Shown here: in pieces, positions 9,156-18,798 of the stretch | Numbering within the stretch: the first letter of the stretch is position 1 | Layout of the letters: the number at the start of each line of letters is the position of its first letter | Source of the DNA: Pseudomonas sp. BN411 | GTDB taxonomy: Bacteria; Pseudomonadota; Gammaproteobacteria; Pseudomonadales; Pseudomonadaceae | Direction: 5' to 3' | DNA: 64,000 nucleotides | Assembly: GCF_029871235.1 (NCBI RefSeq) | Contig: NZ_SSOM01000081.1 | Location: forward strand, 25,752-89,751 | Program-made: the position numbers and the translations under genes | The notes under the pieces: generated by a model | Databases searched by the model: none | What the model saw: the letters and a program-made list of their open reading frames with translations, nothing else | What the model was told of the DNA's origin: nothing

Positions 9156-10064
9156 TCAGGGCCGGGGCAGGTCCATGCGGCTCCAGTCGTGGGCCTTCAG
9201 CAGCACGTCGCTGAGGGCCTGGGCGGCGGTGGAGAGCTGGTGCTCGGCCAGCCGAAAGAGGCCCACGCGGCGCTCCACCTGCGGGCTATGCAAGGCAATG
9301 CAGCGGGCACCGAGCTCCTCCATCTGCTGGATGCACAGGCTGGGCACGGCGCTGACGCCCAGCCCCTGGGCCACCATGCGGCCCACGGTCACCAACTGGT
9401 GGCTCTCGAAGGCGACCGGCAGGCGGCCGTGTTGCGGCGCGAGCACTTGTTCGAGCATCAGGCGCACGGCCGACGGGCGCTGCAGCGTGATGAAGTTGCC
9501 CTGCAGCAACTCCGTCCAGCCGATCTCGGCGCGCTGCGCCAGCTCGCAGTCGGCGGGTACCACGGCAACGAAGCGGTCGGTATAGAAGGGCAGGAAATCC
9601 AGGCCGTCGAGGGACTCCGGCTCGAAGGCGATGCCCAGTTCCACCCGCCGGTTGCGCACCATCTCCAGCACCTGCTCGTTGATCACGTCATGCACCGCCA
9701 CGTTGACCTTGGGGTGCTGGTCACGAAAGGCCTTGAGGGCTGCCGGCAGCAAGTTGCCGGCGAAGGAAGGCATGGCGGCGATGGAAACCTTGCCCAGCTG
9801 CAGGGTGAAGTGCTGGCGCAGCAGCTCCTCAGCGTTGTCCCAGTCCGCCAGCAGGCGCCGGGCGATGGGCAGCAGGGTTTCGCCCTCGGGCGTCAGGGCG
9901 ACGCTGCGGGTGGTGCGCACCAGCAGCTGGCCACCGAGGGAATCTTCCAGGTTCTTGATCGCCAGGGAGAGGGCCGGCTGGGACAGGTGCAACCGCTCGC
10001 AGGCCTGGGCGAAGCTCAGGCTCTGCGCCACGGCGAGGAAGGCGCGCAGCTGCTTGATGGTCAT
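9156..10064 (-). CDS. LysR-type regulator of the acetoacetate genes
   Basis: The 302-residue protein has an N-terminal winged helix ([20 protein letters not shown], then [20 protein letters not shown]) and a periplasmic-binding-like effector domain from about residue 90. The ATG at 10064 gives the canonical LysR N-terminus. It is divergent from scoA across 127 bases, the usual arrangement for a LysR activator of the neighbouring operon, and is followed by the acetoacetyl-CoA synthetase gene on its own strand. The effector is unknown; acetoacetate or 3-hydroxybutyrate would fit the context. Confidence 0.88.
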   Translation of the reverse strand: MTIKQLRAFLAVAQSLSFAQACERLHLSQPALSLAIKNLEDSLGGQLLVRTTRSVALTPEGETLLPIARRLLADWDNAEELLRQHFTLQLGKVSIAAMPSFAGNLLPAALKAFRDQHPKVNVAVHDVINEQVLEMVRNRRVELGIAFEPESLDGLDFLPFYTDRFVAVVPADCELAQRAEIGWTELLQGNFITLQRPSAVRLMLEQVLAPQHGRLPVAFESHQLVTVGRMVAQGLGVSAVPSLCIQQMEELGARCIALHSPQVERRVGLFRLAEHQLSTAAQALSDVLLKAHDWSRMDLPRP

Positions 10065-10191
10065 TGATTTGGTTTGCTTATTAATCGTTAGGAAAAACAA
10101 ACTTAACAAATCAGTCTGCGCGGGAGAAGCTCTGACCCACTCAACGGCGGTATCCCCGCCGCGACCAATAAAGACAAAGAGGCACATGAGC

Positions 10192-10890
10192 ATGAGTGGA
10201 CTCGACAAGCGCGTATACAGCTACGAGGAAGCCCTGGACGGGCTGACAGACGACATGACCGTCCTGGCCGGTGGTTTCGGCATCTGTGGCATCCCCGAGA
10301 ACCTGATCGCCGAGATCCGCCGCCGTGGCGTCAAGGGCCTCACCGTGGTTTCCAACAACTGCGGCATCGATGGTTTCGGCCTGGGCGTGCTGCTCGAAGA
10401 CCGCCAGATCCGCAAGATGATCGCCTCCTACGTGGGCGAGAACGCCCTGTTCGAGCAGCAGCTGCTCAGCGGCGAACTGGAAGTCGAACTGACTCCCCAG
10501 GGCACCCTCGCCGAGAAGATGCGCGCAGGCGGTGCCGGCATCCCGGCCTTCTTCACCGCCACCGGCTACGGCACACCGATTGCCGAAGGCAAGGAAGTGC
10601 GTGAGTTCAACGGCCGCAAGTACATCCTCGAGCCGTCGATTACCGGCGATTTCGCCATCGTCAAAGGCTGGAAGGCCGACCACTTCGGCAACGTGATCTA
10701 CCGCCACACCGCGCAGAACTTCAACCCGCTGGCGGCCACCGCCGGCCGTATCACCGTGGTCGAGGTGGAAGAAATCGTCGAGCCGGGCGAACTGGACCCT
10801 GCCCACATCCACACGCCGGGCATCTACGTTGACCGCGTGATTGTTGGCAGTTTCGAGAAGCGCATCGAAAAGCGCACCGTCCGCTCCTGA
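10192..10890 (+). CDS. scoA: 3-oxoacid CoA-transferase subunit A
   Basis: This 232-residue alpha subunit of a class I CoA-transferase moves CoA from succinyl-CoA to acetoacetate or similar 3-oxoacids. The family features [14 protein letters not shown] near residue 25 and [20 protein letters not shown] near residue 160 are clear. The second of two in-frame ATGs (10192) is chosen since AGAGG is nine bases upstream; the ATG at 10186 would be only three bases away. The subunit B gene follows after 30 bases, so the two are co-transcribed. Confidence 0.92.
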   Translation: MSGLDKRVYSYEEALDGLTDDMTVLAGGFGICGIPENLIAEIRRRGVKGLTVVSNNCGIDGFGLGVLLEDRQIRKMIASYVGENALFEQQLLSGELEVELTPQGTLAEKMRAGGAGIPAFFTATGYGTPIAEGKEVREFNGRKYILEPSITGDFAIVKGWKADHFGNVIYRHTAQNFNPLAATAGRITVVEVEEIVEPGELDPAHIHTPGIYVDRVIVGSFEKRIEKRTVRS

Positions 10891-10920
10891 TCACGACAAG
10901 AAGAATTCGAGGAAACCGAC

Positions 10921-11577
10921 ATGGCACTGACCCGCGAACAGATGGCCCAGCGCGTGGCCCGCGAACTGAAAGACGGCTACTACGTGAACCTGGGTATCGG
11001 CATTCCGACCCTGGTCGCCAACTACGTACCCGAAGGCATGCAAGTGATGCTGCAGTCCGAAAACGGCCTGCTGGGCATGGGCGCCTTCCCCACCGAAGAT
11101 GAAGTCGACGCCGACATGATCAACGCCGGCAAGCAGACCGTCACCGCGGTAAAAGGTGCTTCGATCTTCTCCTCCGCCGAGTCCTTCGCGATGATCCGCG
11201 GCGGTCACGTGGACCTCACCGTGCTCGGCGCCTTCGAAGTGGACGTGCAGGGCAACATCGCCTCCTGGATGGTCCCGGGCAAGCTGGTCAAGGGCATGGG
11301 CGGCGCCATGGACCTGGTGGCCGGTGCCGAGAACATCATCGTCACCATGACCCACGCCTCCAAGGACGGTGAGTCCAAGCTGCTGGAAAGCTGCTCGCTG
11401 CCGCTGACCGGCGCCGGTTGCATCCGCAAGGTGCTGACCGACCTGGCCTACCTGGAAATCGAGAATGGCGCCTTCATCCTGCGTGAAACCGCGCCGGGTG
11501 TGAGCATCGCCGAGATCGCCGAGAAGACCGCCGGCCGCCTGATCGTCCCGGACGACGTGGTTGAAATGACGTTCTGA
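10921..11577 (+). CDS. scoB: 3-oxoacid CoA-transferase subunit B
   Basis: This is the 218-residue beta subunit, with GIGIPTLVANYVPEGMQV and QSENGLLGMGAFP near residue 45. The Glu in SENG is the residue that forms the acyl-CoA thioester intermediate in this family. GAFEVDVQGNIASWMVPG is the conserved second half. GAGGAAACCGAC places the ribosome binding site before the ATG. Together with ScoA it forms the heterotetrameric transferase that activates acetoacetate for the thiolase encoded next. Confidence 0.93.
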   Translation: MALTREQMAQRVARELKDGYYVNLGIGIPTLVANYVPEGMQVMLQSENGLLGMGAFPTEDEVDADMINAGKQTVTAVKGASIFSSAESFAMIRGGHVDLTVLGAFEVDVQGNIASWMVPGKLVKGMGGAMDLVAGAENIIVTMTHASKDGESKLLESCSLPLTGAGCIRKVLTDLAYLEIENGAFILRETAPGVSIAEIAEKTAGRLIVPDDVVEMTF

Positions 11578-11645
11578 TTGCTCTGCCGCTCTGGAGGAGG
11601 CCACCACGCATGGCTCTCCTCCGGCGCGGTTTTTTCAATGTTTAG

Positions 11646-11702
11646 GTAGGAGCGAGCTTGCTCGCGAAGATCGTTTCGACTCGCGAGCACGGTCGCTCCT
11701 AC
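11646..11702. repeat. Class C REP-like element (GTAGGAGCGAGC type)
   Basis: Outer arms are GTAGGAGCGA and TCGCTCCTAC, and the left inner hairpin is GCGAGC-TT-GCTCGC. It lies inside the scoB-thiolase gap, 19 bases before the thiolase start. Confidence 0.8.
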
Positions 11703-11721
11703 GGATCAAATGGAGATCCCC

Positions 11722-12900
11722 ATGCAAGACGTCGTAATCGTCGCCGCCACCCGTACTGCCATCGGCAGCTTCCAGGGCGCGCTGGCCAACATTCCCGCCC
11801 ATGAACTGGGCGCTGCCGTGATCCGCCAGCTGCTGGAGCAGACCGGCCTCAAGGGTGAGCAGATCGATGAAGTGATCCTCGGCCAGGTCCTCACCGCCGG
11901 TGCCGGCCAGAACCCGGCGCGCCAGGCTGCCGTCCTCGCCGGCCTGCCACATGCAGTACCGGCCATGAGCCTGAACAAGCTCTGCGGTTCCGGCCTCAAG
12001 GCCCTGCACCTGGGCATCCAGGCCATCCGTTGCGGCGATGCCGAGGTGATCATCGCTGGCGGCCAGGAAAGCATGAGCCTGGCTCCCTACATCCTTCCGG
12101 CCGCCCGTACCGGCATGCGCATGGGCCACGCCAAGGCGCTGGACACCATGATCCACGACGGCCTGACCGACGCCTTCAACAACTACCACATGGGCGTCAC
12201 TGCCGAGAATCTGGTGGAGAAGTACGGCCTGACCCGCGAACAGCAGGACGCCTTTGCCGCCGCTTCCCAGCAGAAAGCCGCCGCCGCCATCGAGGCCGGC
12301 CGTTTCAAGGATGAGATCACTCCCATCCTGATTCCGCAGAAGAAGGGCGACCCCATTGCCTTCGATACCGACGAAGGCCCGCGCGCCGGCACCACCGCCG
12401 ACTCCCTCGCCAAGCTGAAGCCCGCCTTCAAGAAGGACGGCAGCGTCACCGCTGGCAACGCCTCCACCCTGAATGACGGCGCCGCCGCCGTGGTGCTGAT
12501 GAGCGCCGAGAAGGCCAAGTCCCTGGGCCTGCCGGTACTGGCGCGCATCGCTGGCTACGCCAACTCCGGTGTCGACCCGGCGATCATGGGCATCGGCCCG
12601 GTCACCGCTACCCGTCGTTGCCTGGACAAGGCCGGCTGGAGCCTCGACGACCTCGACCTGATCGAAGCCAACGAAGCCTTCGCCGCGCAGTCCCTGTCGG
12701 TCAGCAAGGAACTGGGCTGGGACATGGCCAAGGTCAACGTCAACGGTGGCGCCATCGCCCTCGGCCACCCCATCGGTGCTTCCGGCTGCCGCGTACTGGT
12801 CAGCCTGCTGCACGAAATGATCAAGCGCGATGCGAAGAAGGGTCTGGCGACCCTGTGCATCGGCGGCGGCATGGGCGTAGCCCTGGCCATCGAGCGCTAG
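11722..12900 (+). CDS. atoB: Acetyl-CoA C-acetyltransferase (thiolase)
   Basis: This 392-residue biosynthetic-type thiolase interconverts acetoacetyl-CoA plus CoA and two acetyl-CoA. The acylated Cys lies in [14 protein letters not shown] near residue 88, the His in [17 protein letters not shown] near residue 348 and the second Cys in [11 protein letters not shown] near residue 378. NEAFAAQSL is also present. The ATG at 11722 has GGAG six bases upstream. In this operon it completes the route acetoacetate to acetoacetyl-CoA to acetyl-CoA. Confidence 0.94.
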   Translation: MQDVVIVAATRTAIGSFQGALANIPAHELGAAVIRQLLEQTGLKGEQIDEVILGQVLTAGAGQNPARQAAVLAGLPHAVPAMSLNKLCGSGLKALHLGIQAIRCGDAEVIIAGGQESMSLAPYILPAARTGMRMGHAKALDTMIHDGLTDAFNNYHMGVTAENLVEKYGLTREQQDAFAAASQQKAAAAIEAGRFKDEITPILIPQKKGDPIAFDTDEGPRAGTTADSLAKLKPAFKKDGSVTAGNASTLNDGAAAVVLMSAEKAKSLGLPVLARIAGYANSGVDPAIMGIGPVTATRRCLDKAGWSLDDLDLIEANEAFAAQSLSVSKELGWDMAKVNVNGGAIALGHPIGASGCRVLVSLLHEMIKRDAKKGLATLCIGGGMGVALAIER

Positions 12901-12916
12901 TTCCGTATCGCACTAC

Positions 12917-12991
12917 CCGTAGGTTGGTCAGAGCGAAGCGAAGCCCAACGAGTCCAACCGTTGGGCCTCGCAGGCTCGGACCAACCTACGG
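12917..12991. repeat. Class D REP-like element (CCGTAGGTTGGT type)
   Basis: Outer arms are CCGTAGGTTGGT and ACCAACCTACGG, with GCGAAGC-rich inner sequence. It starts 17 bases after the thiolase stop codon. Confidence 0.8.
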
Positions 12992-13237
12992 AAGCTCCAC
13001 CCATAACTAGAAAGCTCCAATGGACCGGGCCCACCTGGTTCTCGCAAGGCCATCACGCAAGAGCCCACGGCTGAAAGGTCACGGGCACCCGACCTCACCA
13101 TGCCCCTCCCGGGCGTGGCGTCGTTGTTTCAGACAGAAAAGAGGGCAAAGACCCTCGGATTCTTTTCAAGACCACTGTCCCGGCACCCGGCCCTGGCTGG
13201 GTGAATGCCGATAAAAACAACACTCCCGAGGTACCCG
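12992..13237. other. Intergenic stretch before atoE, no gene seen
   Basis: Together with the preceding repeat this makes a 337-base gap. I see no ORF with a ribosome binding site or recognisable motif on either strand. It presumably holds the atoE promoter, though no clear -35/-10 pair stands out. Confidence 0.5.
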
Positions 13238-14656
13238 ATGGCCACCACACTTCAAGAAAGCCGTTCAGCCCGCTTTGCCATGCGCTGCTCCGCCTGGGCG
13301 GAACGTTGGTTCCCCGACTCCTGGGTTTTCGCCGCAGTCGCCGTACTGCTTGTCACCGTGGCCGCGCTGGGCATGGGTGCACCGGCCAGCCAGGCCGCCA
13401 AGGCCTTTGGCGACGGATTCTGGAGCCTGATTCCCTTCACCATGCAGATGGCCTTCGTGGTCATCGGCGGCTACGTGGTCGCCAGCTCTGGCCCGGCCTC
13501 GCGCCTGATCGACCTGCTGGCCCGCGTGCCGAAGAACGGCCGCTCCGCCGTGTGCTGGGTGGCGCTGATCTCGATGGTCGCGTCCTTGCTCAACTGGGGC
13601 CTCTCCCTGGTGTTCGGCGGCCTGCTGGTGCGCGCCCTGGCCCGCCGTGAAGAGTTGAAGATGGATTACCGCGCCGCCGGTGCCGCCGCCTACCTGGGCC
13701 TGGGCGCGGTCTGGGCGCTGGGCCTGTCCTCTTCGGCCGCGCAGCTGCAGGCCAACCCGGCCAGCCTGCCGCCGTCCATCCTTGCCATCACCGGCGTGAT
13801 TCCCTTCACCGAGACCATCTTCCTCTGGCAGTCGGGTGTGATGCTGCTGGCGCTGATCGTGGTGTCCCTGGTGATCGCCTACATGACCGCACCCAGCGCT
13901 GCCAGTGCTCGTGACGCCAAGGCCTGCGGCATTGACCCGAGCTTCACCGCGCCGCCCCAGGTCAAGCCGACCCGTCCGGGCGAATGGCTGGAACACAGCC
14001 CGCTGCTGATCATCCTGCTGGTGGCCCTGGCCGGCGGCTGGTTGGCCCAGGAGTTCGCCAGCAAGCCGGCGATCACCGCCATCTCCGGCCTGAACACCTA
14101 CAACCTGCTGTTCATCATGGCCGGCGCGCTGCTGCACTGGCGCCCGCGCAGCTTCCTCGACGCCGTGGCCCGCGCCGTTCCGACCACCACCGGGGTGCTG
14201 ATCCAGTTCCCGCTGTATGGCTCCATCGCCGCCATCATGACCACCGTCAACGGCAGCGATGGCCAGACCCTGGCGCACCACATCTCCACCTTCTTCGTGC
14301 AGATCGCCAACCACGACACCTACGCGCTGCTGATGGGCGTGTATTCGGCTGTGCTGGGCTTCTTCATCCCGTCCGGTGGTGGCAAGTGGATCATCGAGGC
14401 GCCCTACGTGATGCAGGTGGCGAACGAGCTGCAGTACCACCTGGGCTGGTCGGTGCAGATCTACAACGCCGCGGAAGCGCTGCCGAACCTGATCAACCCC
14501 TTCTACATGCTGCCATTGCTGGGCGTGCTGGGCCTGAAGGCGCGCGACCTGATCGGCTTCTCCTTCGTCCAGCTGCTGGTGCATATCCCGCTGGTGATGG
14601 TGTTGCTGTGGGCGCTGGGGACGACGCTGACGTATGTGCCGCCGGTGATGCCGTAA
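13238..14656 (+). CDS. atoE: AtoE-family short-chain fatty acid transporter
   Basis: This 472-residue integral membrane protein has about a dozen hydrophobic helices and matches the AtoE/SCFA transporter family. Family stretches are ERWFPDSWVFA at the N-terminus, WGLSLVFGGLLVRALA near residue 120, GVYSAVLGFFIPSGGGKWI near residue 380 and ALPNLINPFYMLPLLG near residue 425. It likely imports acetoacetate or short fatty acids for the neighbouring CoA-transferase and thiolase. The ATG at 13238 has GAGG six bases upstream. Confidence 0.9.
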   Translation: MATTLQESRSARFAMRCSAWAERWFPDSWVFAAVAVLLVTVAALGMGAPASQAAKAFGDGFWSLIPFTMQMAFVVIGGYVVASSGPASRLIDLLARVPKNGRSAVCWVALISMVASLLNWGLSLVFGGLLVRALARREELKMDYRAAGAAAYLGLGAVWALGLSSSAAQLQANPASLPPSILAITGVIPFTETIFLWQSGVMLLALIVVSLVIAYMTAPSAASARDAKACGIDPSFTAPPQVKPTRPGEWLEHSPLLIILLVALAGGWLAQEFASKPAITAISGLNTYNLLFIMAGALLHWRPRSFLDAVARAVPTTTGVLIQFPLYGSIAAIMTTVNGSDGQTLAHHISTFFVQIANHDTYALLMGVYSAVLGFFIPSGGGKWIIEAPYVMQVANELQYHLGWSVQIYNAAEALPNLINPFYMLPLLGVLGLKARDLIGFSFVQLLVHIPLVMVLLWALGTTLTYVPPVMP

Positions 14657-14670
14657 CGCGTGCAAGGCAG

Positions 14671-14726
14671 GTAGGGTGGGCTTCAGCCCACCATCAACGA
14701 GCCACGTGGGCTGAAGCCCACCCTAC
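14671..14726. repeat. Class B REP-like element
   Basis: It has GTAGGGTGGGC and GCCCACCCTAC arms with inner GGGCTTCAGCCC and GGGCTGAAGCCC hairpins. It lies 14 bases after the atoE stop. Confidence 0.8.
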
Positions 14727-14767
14727 GAGCTGATGTGAGCCCTATTGGTCACAGGTCGCACGGACAG

Positions 14768-14804
14768 CCCCCTCTCCCTGAGGGAGAGGGTTGGGGTGAG
14801 GGGG
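14768..14804. repeat. CCCTCTCCCTGAGGGAGAGGG-type hairpin repeat
   Basis: A stem CCCTCTCCCT / AGGGAGAGGG is followed by GTTGGGGTGAGGG. This motif is widespread between genes of many gammaproteobacteria and may act as a terminator. It lies between the convergent atoE and liuE. Confidence 0.6.
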
Positions 14805-14845
14805 AAATGCTGATCACCTGGCCAGAGCTTCAAATGGACACAGCA

Positions 14846-14889
14846 ATAGGAGCGCTACGCGCTCCTTAGCGAATGAATTCGCCCCCACA
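14846..14889. repeat. Class A REP-like element, right half only
   Basis: Only the GCGAAT-GA-ATTCGC hairpin and the GCCCCCACA end are present; the left end is missing. It lies just downstream of liuE. Confidence 0.7.
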
Positions 14890-14915
14890 GAAGAGGGGCG
14901 AATCGCGAGCTGAGG

Positions 14916-15821
14916 TCAGCCCCTCTTGGCCAGAATCGCCCGCGCAACCCGCGAGCCATTCTCCTTGCCGAGCACCGCGCAGATACGCTGGCCGGCGTCC
15001 ACCAGCTTGCCCATGTCGATACCGGTCTCGATGCCCATTCCATTGAGCAGGTAGAGCACGTCTTCTGTGGCGACGTTGCCGGTGGCACCCTTGGCATAGG
15101 GGCAGCCGCCGAGGCCAGCGACCGAGCTATCGAACACGGCGATGCCTTCCAGCAGGCTGGCGTGGATGTTCGCCACGGCCTGGCCGAAGGTGTCGTGGAA
15201 GTGGCCGGCGAGCCTGTCGCGCGGCACGCGGGTGCCCACCACGTTGATCAGATGGCGGGTCGCGCCGGCGGTGCCGGTGCCGATGGTGTCGCCCAGGGAG
15301 ACTTCGTAGCAGCCCATGGCGTACAGCTCGGCGGCGACGGCAGCCACCTGTTCGGCGGGCACCTCGCCGTCATAGGGGCAACCCAGCACGCAGGACACAT
15401 AGCCGCGCACGCTGATGCCGTTGGCCTTGGCCGCTTCCATCACAGGGACGAAGCGTTCCAGGCTCTCGGCGATGGAGCAGTTGATGTTCTTCTGCGAGAA
15501 GGACTCGGACGCGGCAGCGAACACCGCCACTTCCTTCACCCCGGCCTCCACGGCCGCCTCGAATCCCTTGAGGTTCGGTGCCAGGGCCGCGTAGGTGACG
15601 CCAGCCTTGCGCTGGATCTGCGCGAAGACTTCGGCGGAGCCTGCCATCTGTGGCACCCACTTGGGCGATACGAAACTGCCGACTTCGACATAGCCGAGGC
15701 CGGCGGCGGTGAGGTCGTCCACCAGACGCACCTTGTCGGCGACGCTGATGGGTTGCTTCTCGTTCTGCAGGCCATCGCGTGGGCCGACTTCGACCAGGCG
15801 GACCTTGCTGGGAATGTTCAT
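14916..15821 (-). CDS. liuE: Hydroxymethylglutaryl-CoA lyase
   Basis: This 301-residue TIM-barrel lyase splits 3-hydroxy-3-methylglutaryl-CoA into acetyl-CoA and acetoacetate, the last step of leucine degradation. It begins with the DRE-TIM motif LVEVGPRDGLQNE. The catalytic Cys is in the glycine loop GLGGCPYAKGATGNVATED near residue 230. The ATG at 15821 is preferred to an upstream GTG at 15842 because the family N-terminus starts there. It is the last gene of liuABCDE, separated from liuD by a class D repeat. Confidence 0.93.
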   Translation of the reverse strand: MNIPSKVRLVEVGPRDGLQNEKQPISVADKVRLVDDLTAAGLGYVEVGSFVSPKWVPQMAGSAEVFAQIQRKAGVTYAALAPNLKGFEAAVEAGVKEVAVFAAASESFSQKNINCSIAESLERFVPVMEAAKANGISVRGYVSCVLGCPYDGEVPAEQVAAVAAELYAMGCYEVSLGDTIGTGTAGATRHLINVVGTRVPRDRLAGHFHDTFGQAVANIHASLLEGIAVFDSSVAGLGGCPYAKGATGNVATEDVLYLLNGMGIETGIDMGKLVDAGQRICAVLGKENGSRVARAILAKRG

Positions 15822-15854
15822 TGCGTCATCTCTCAAATTCACCGGAGTTCACGA

Positions 15855-15942
15855 CCGTAGGATGGGTCGGGCGGCGTTCCGCGAGCGGAGCGAAACCCAT
15901 CAACCCCGCGATGGGTATCGCGGGGCTCCACCCATCCTACCG
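15855..15942. repeat. Class D REP-like element between liuD and liuE
   Basis: It has CCGTAGGATGGGT and ACCCATCCTACCG outer arms, with GGCGTTCCGCGAGCGGAGCG inside. It fills most of the 129-base gap within the liu operon. Confidence 0.8.
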
Positions 15943-15950
15943 AAAGCCGA

Positions 15951-17900
15951 TCAAACGCTGATCTCTTCCAGCTCCACCAGCGCGGTGCCTTCTTTGACCA
16001 GCTCGCCCTCGTTGCAATACAGCGCCTTGACCACGCCGTCGTGGGGCGCGCGGATGCTGTGTTCCATCTTCATGGCTTCGAGCACAACCAGCGCGGTGCC
16101 AGCTTCGACTTTCTGCCCGGCTTCCACCAGGACGCGCACGATACTGCCGTTCATGGGCGCCGTCAGCCCGCCGTGGTGGGCGTGGCTGGCTTCCACTTCC
16201 TCGATGGGGTCGACGCGGGTGACGCTGCGCAGCTCGCCGTTCCATTCCAGGTAAAGGTTTTCACCGCGACGGATTGCCAGGTGCTGGCGGCGCAGGCCGT
16301 CCTGTTCCAGGGTGATCTGCTCGCCCTTGAGCTGGATCGGGCTGGTGGCGGCACCACGCAGGCGGACCACCTGACGCTCGTCGCCGCAGGTCAGATGCAG
16401 GTCGGTTTCGCTCGGCAGGCCGGCGCGCCAGCCGCTGTTACGGCTCCACGGCGAGTGCGGGTCATCGCCGCGCACACGCCCGGCTTCGCCCTGGCGGAAG
16501 GCTTCGGCGGCTACCTGCCAGAAGGCCGGGGGCAGGGCGGCCGGGGTGGGCAGCAGCTGCTCCTGGTGACGGGCGATGAAGCCGGTGTCCAGCTCGGCTT
16601 CGGCGAAGGCGGGGTGGGCCAGCACGCGACGGAGGAAGGCCAGGTTGGTCTTGAAGCCGCCCACGGCGGTCTCATCGAGCATGGCCAGCAGGCGTTGGCG
16701 TGCTTCCTCGCGGTTTTCGCCCCAGGCGATCAGCTTGGCCAGCATCGGGTCGTAGAAGGGGGAGACTTCATCACCTTCGGCAACTCCGCTGTCCACGCGG
16801 CGGCCGGGGCCGGCATTGGCTTCGCGGTAGAGGGCGAGGCGGCCGCTGGCCGGCAGGAAGTCCTGGTCCGGGTCTTCGGCGTAGAGGCGCACTTCGATGG
16901 CGTGGCCGATCAGCGGCACTTGCTCCTGGGTGATCGGTAGCGCTTCGCCACGGGCGACGCGAATCTGCCAGGCCACCAGGTCCAGGCCGGTGATGGCTTC
17001 GGTGACCGGGTGTTCCACCTGCAGGCGGGTGTTCATCTCCATGAAGAAGAAGTCGCCGCGTTCATCCAGCAGGAATTCCACGGTGCCGGCACCGACGTAG
17101 CCGATGGCCTGGGCCGCACGGACGGCGGACTCGCCCATGGCCTTGCGGATTTCCGGCGAGAGGCCGGGGGCGGGGGCTTCCTCGACGACCTTCTGGTGAC
17201 GGCGCTGGATGGAGCAATCGCGCTCGTTCAGATAGAGGCAGTTGCCGTGGCTGTCGGCGAACACCTGGATTTCCACGTGGCGCGGCTTGAGGACGTACTT
17301 CTCCACCAGCATGCGCGAGTCGCCGAAGGCGGACTGGGCTTCACGCTGGGCGGAGGCCAGGGCTTCGGCCAGCTCGCTTTCGCGCTCGACCACTTTCATG
17401 CCCTTGCCACCACCACCAGCGGCGGCTTTCAGCAGCACCGGGTAGCCGATGCGCTCGGCGGCGGTGCGGAAGGTTTCCAGGTCCTGGGCTTCGCCGTGGT
17501 AGCCGGGCACCAGCGGTACGCCGGCGGCTTCCATCAGGGCCTTGGCGGCGGACTTGCTGCCCATGGCATCGATGGCGGTGGCCGGCGGGCCAAGGAAGAT
17601 CAGGCCGGCGTCGGCGATGGCGCGGGCGAAACCGGCGTTCTCGGAGAGGAAACCGTAGCCGGGGTGGATGGCCTGGGCGCCGCTGGCCTTGGCGGCGGCG
17701 ATCAGTTTGTCCACCAGCAGGTAGCTTTCGGCCGGCTTGGCGCCGCCGAGGTCCACGGCTATATCGGCCTCGCGGACATGGCGGGCGTTGCGGTCGATGG
17801 CGCTGTGCACGGCGACGGTACGGATGCCCAGCGCCTTGGCGGTGCGCATCACGCGGCAGGCAATTTCGCCGCGGTTGGCGATCAGCAGGGTGGTGATCAT
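15951..17900 (-). CDS. liuD: 3-methylcrotonyl-CoA carboxylase biotin-containing alpha subunit
   Basis: This 649-residue protein carries the biotin carboxylase and biotin carrier domains. The N-terminus is ITTLLIANRGEIACRVMRTA. The ATP-grasp loop is KAAAGGGGKGMKVV near residue 160, and EMNTRLQVEHPVTE near residue 285 is the active-site segment. The biotinylated Lys is in VLEAMKMEHS about 35 residues from the end. With LiuB it carboxylates methylcrotonyl-CoA in leucine breakdown. The ATG at 17900 is the family start; a longer upstream frame runs into liuC and is spurious. liuC ends two bases upstream, indicating tight co-translation. Confidence 0.95.
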   Translation of the reverse strand: MITTLLIANRGEIACRVMRTAKALGIRTVAVHSAIDRNARHVREADIAVDLGGAKPAESYLLVDKLIAAAKASGAQAIHPGYGFLSENAGFARAIADAGLIFLGPPATAIDAMGSKSAAKALMEAAGVPLVPGYHGEAQDLETFRTAAERIGYPVLLKAAAGGGGKGMKVVERESELAEALASAQREAQSAFGDSRMLVEKYVLKPRHVEIQVFADSHGNCLYLNERDCSIQRRHQKVVEEAPAPGLSPEIRKAMGESAVRAAQAIGYVGAGTVEFLLDERGDFFFMEMNTRLQVEHPVTEAITGLDLVAWQIRVARGEALPITQEQVPLIGHAIEVRLYAEDPDQDFLPASGRLALYREANAGPGRRVDSGVAEGDEVSPFYDPMLAKLIAWGENREEARQRLLAMLDETAVGGFKTNLAFLRRVLAHPAFAEAELDTGFIARHQEQLLPTPAALPPAFWQVAAEAFRQGEAGRVRGDDPHSPWSRNSGWRAGLPSETDLHLTCGDERQVVRLRGAATSPIQLKGEQITLEQDGLRRQHLAIRRGENLYLEWNGELRSVTRVDPIEEVEASHAHHGGLTAPMNGSIVRVLVEAGQKVEAGTALVVLEAMKMEHSIRAPHDGVVKALYCNEGELVKEGTALVELEEISV

Positions 17901-17902
17901 TG

Positions 17903-18697
17903 TTATTGCTCCTGCCAGGACGGTTTGCGTTTTTCCAGGAAGGCGCGCAGGCCCTCCTGACCTTCGGGGCTTACGCGGATACGGGCGATGGCGTTTTCGG
18001 TATAGCGGCGCAGGTTGGGGGAGAGAACGCCGCTGCCGACTTCGCGCAGCAGGTCTTTGGTGGAGCTCATGGCCTGCGGGCTGTTCTGCAGCAGGTTGGC
18101 GGTCCAGCTCTCCACGGCCTGATCCAGCTCCTCGGCCGGGTAGCACTCGGCGAGCAGGCCCAGTTCGCGGGCACGCTCGCCGCTGAAGCGCTCGGCGGTC
18201 AGGGCATAGCGGCGCGCGGCGCGCTCGCCGATGGCCTGGACCACGAAGGGGCTGATGACGGCCGGCAGCAGGCCGATGCGTACTTCGGACAGAGAGAACT
18301 GCGCGTCCACGGCGCCGATGGCCATGTCGCAGCAGCTGATCAGGCCCAGTGCACCGCCGAATGCGGCTCCCTGCACCACGGCCAGGGTCGGCACCTTGAG
18401 CTGGTAGAGGTTGTACATCAGCTCGGCCAACTCGCGGGAGTCGTCGAGGTTGGCGTTGTAGTCGAGCTGGGCGGATTCCTGCATCCAGGCCAGGTCCGCG
18501 CCGGCGGAGAAGTGTCGGCCACGGCCGCGCAGGATCAGGAAACGCACCTTGCCATGTTCCTTGACGGCGTCCAGGGCGAGGATCAGTTCGCGGATCATGC
18601 CGGCGTTGAAGGCGTTGTTCTTCTCCGGGCGGTTCAGCCAGAGGGTGGCGACGCCGTTGTCGGCGATGTCCAGTTGCAGGGTGTTGAAGTCGGTCAT
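17903..18697 (-). CDS. liuC: Methylglutaconyl-CoA hydratase (enoyl-CoA hydratase family)
   Basis: This 264-residue crotonase-fold protein hydrates 3-methylglutaconyl-CoA to HMG-CoA. It has the oxyanion-hole segments GRGRHFSAGADLAWMQ near residue 60 and QGAAFGGALGLISCCDMA near residue 110, plus the family SLSEVRIGLLPAVISPFV. The ATG at 18697 has GGAGAG upstream, just inside the edge of a class C repeat. It sits between liuB and liuD in the operon. Confidence 0.93.
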   Translation of the reverse strand: MTDFNTLQLDIADNGVATLWLNRPEKNNAFNAGMIRELILALDAVKEHGKVRFLILRGRGRHFSAGADLAWMQESAQLDYNANLDDSRELAELMYNLYQLKVPTLAVVQGAAFGGALGLISCCDMAIGAVDAQFSLSEVRIGLLPAVISPFVVQAIGERAARRYALTAERFSGERARELGLLAECYPAEELDQAVESWTANLLQNSPQAMSSTKDLLREVGSGVLSPNLRRYTENAIARIRVSPEGQEGLRAFLEKRKPSWQEQ

Positions 18698-18708
18698 CGT
18701 GCTCTCCT

Positions 18709-18771
18709 GTAGGAGCGAGCTTGCTCGCGATCAGCGGTGGAACCCGGGTTCGCCAGCAAGCTGGCTCCTAC
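18709..18771. repeat. Class C REP-like element between liuB and liuC
   Basis: The left end is GTAGGAGCGAGC with hairpin GCGAGC-TT-GCTCGC. The right end is GCTGGCTCCTAC with hairpin GCCAGC-AA-GCTGGC. It overlaps the region directly upstream of the liuC ribosome binding site. Confidence 0.8.
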
Positions 18772-18798
18772 GATGGCTCCACCGGTCGCAAGCAGGGG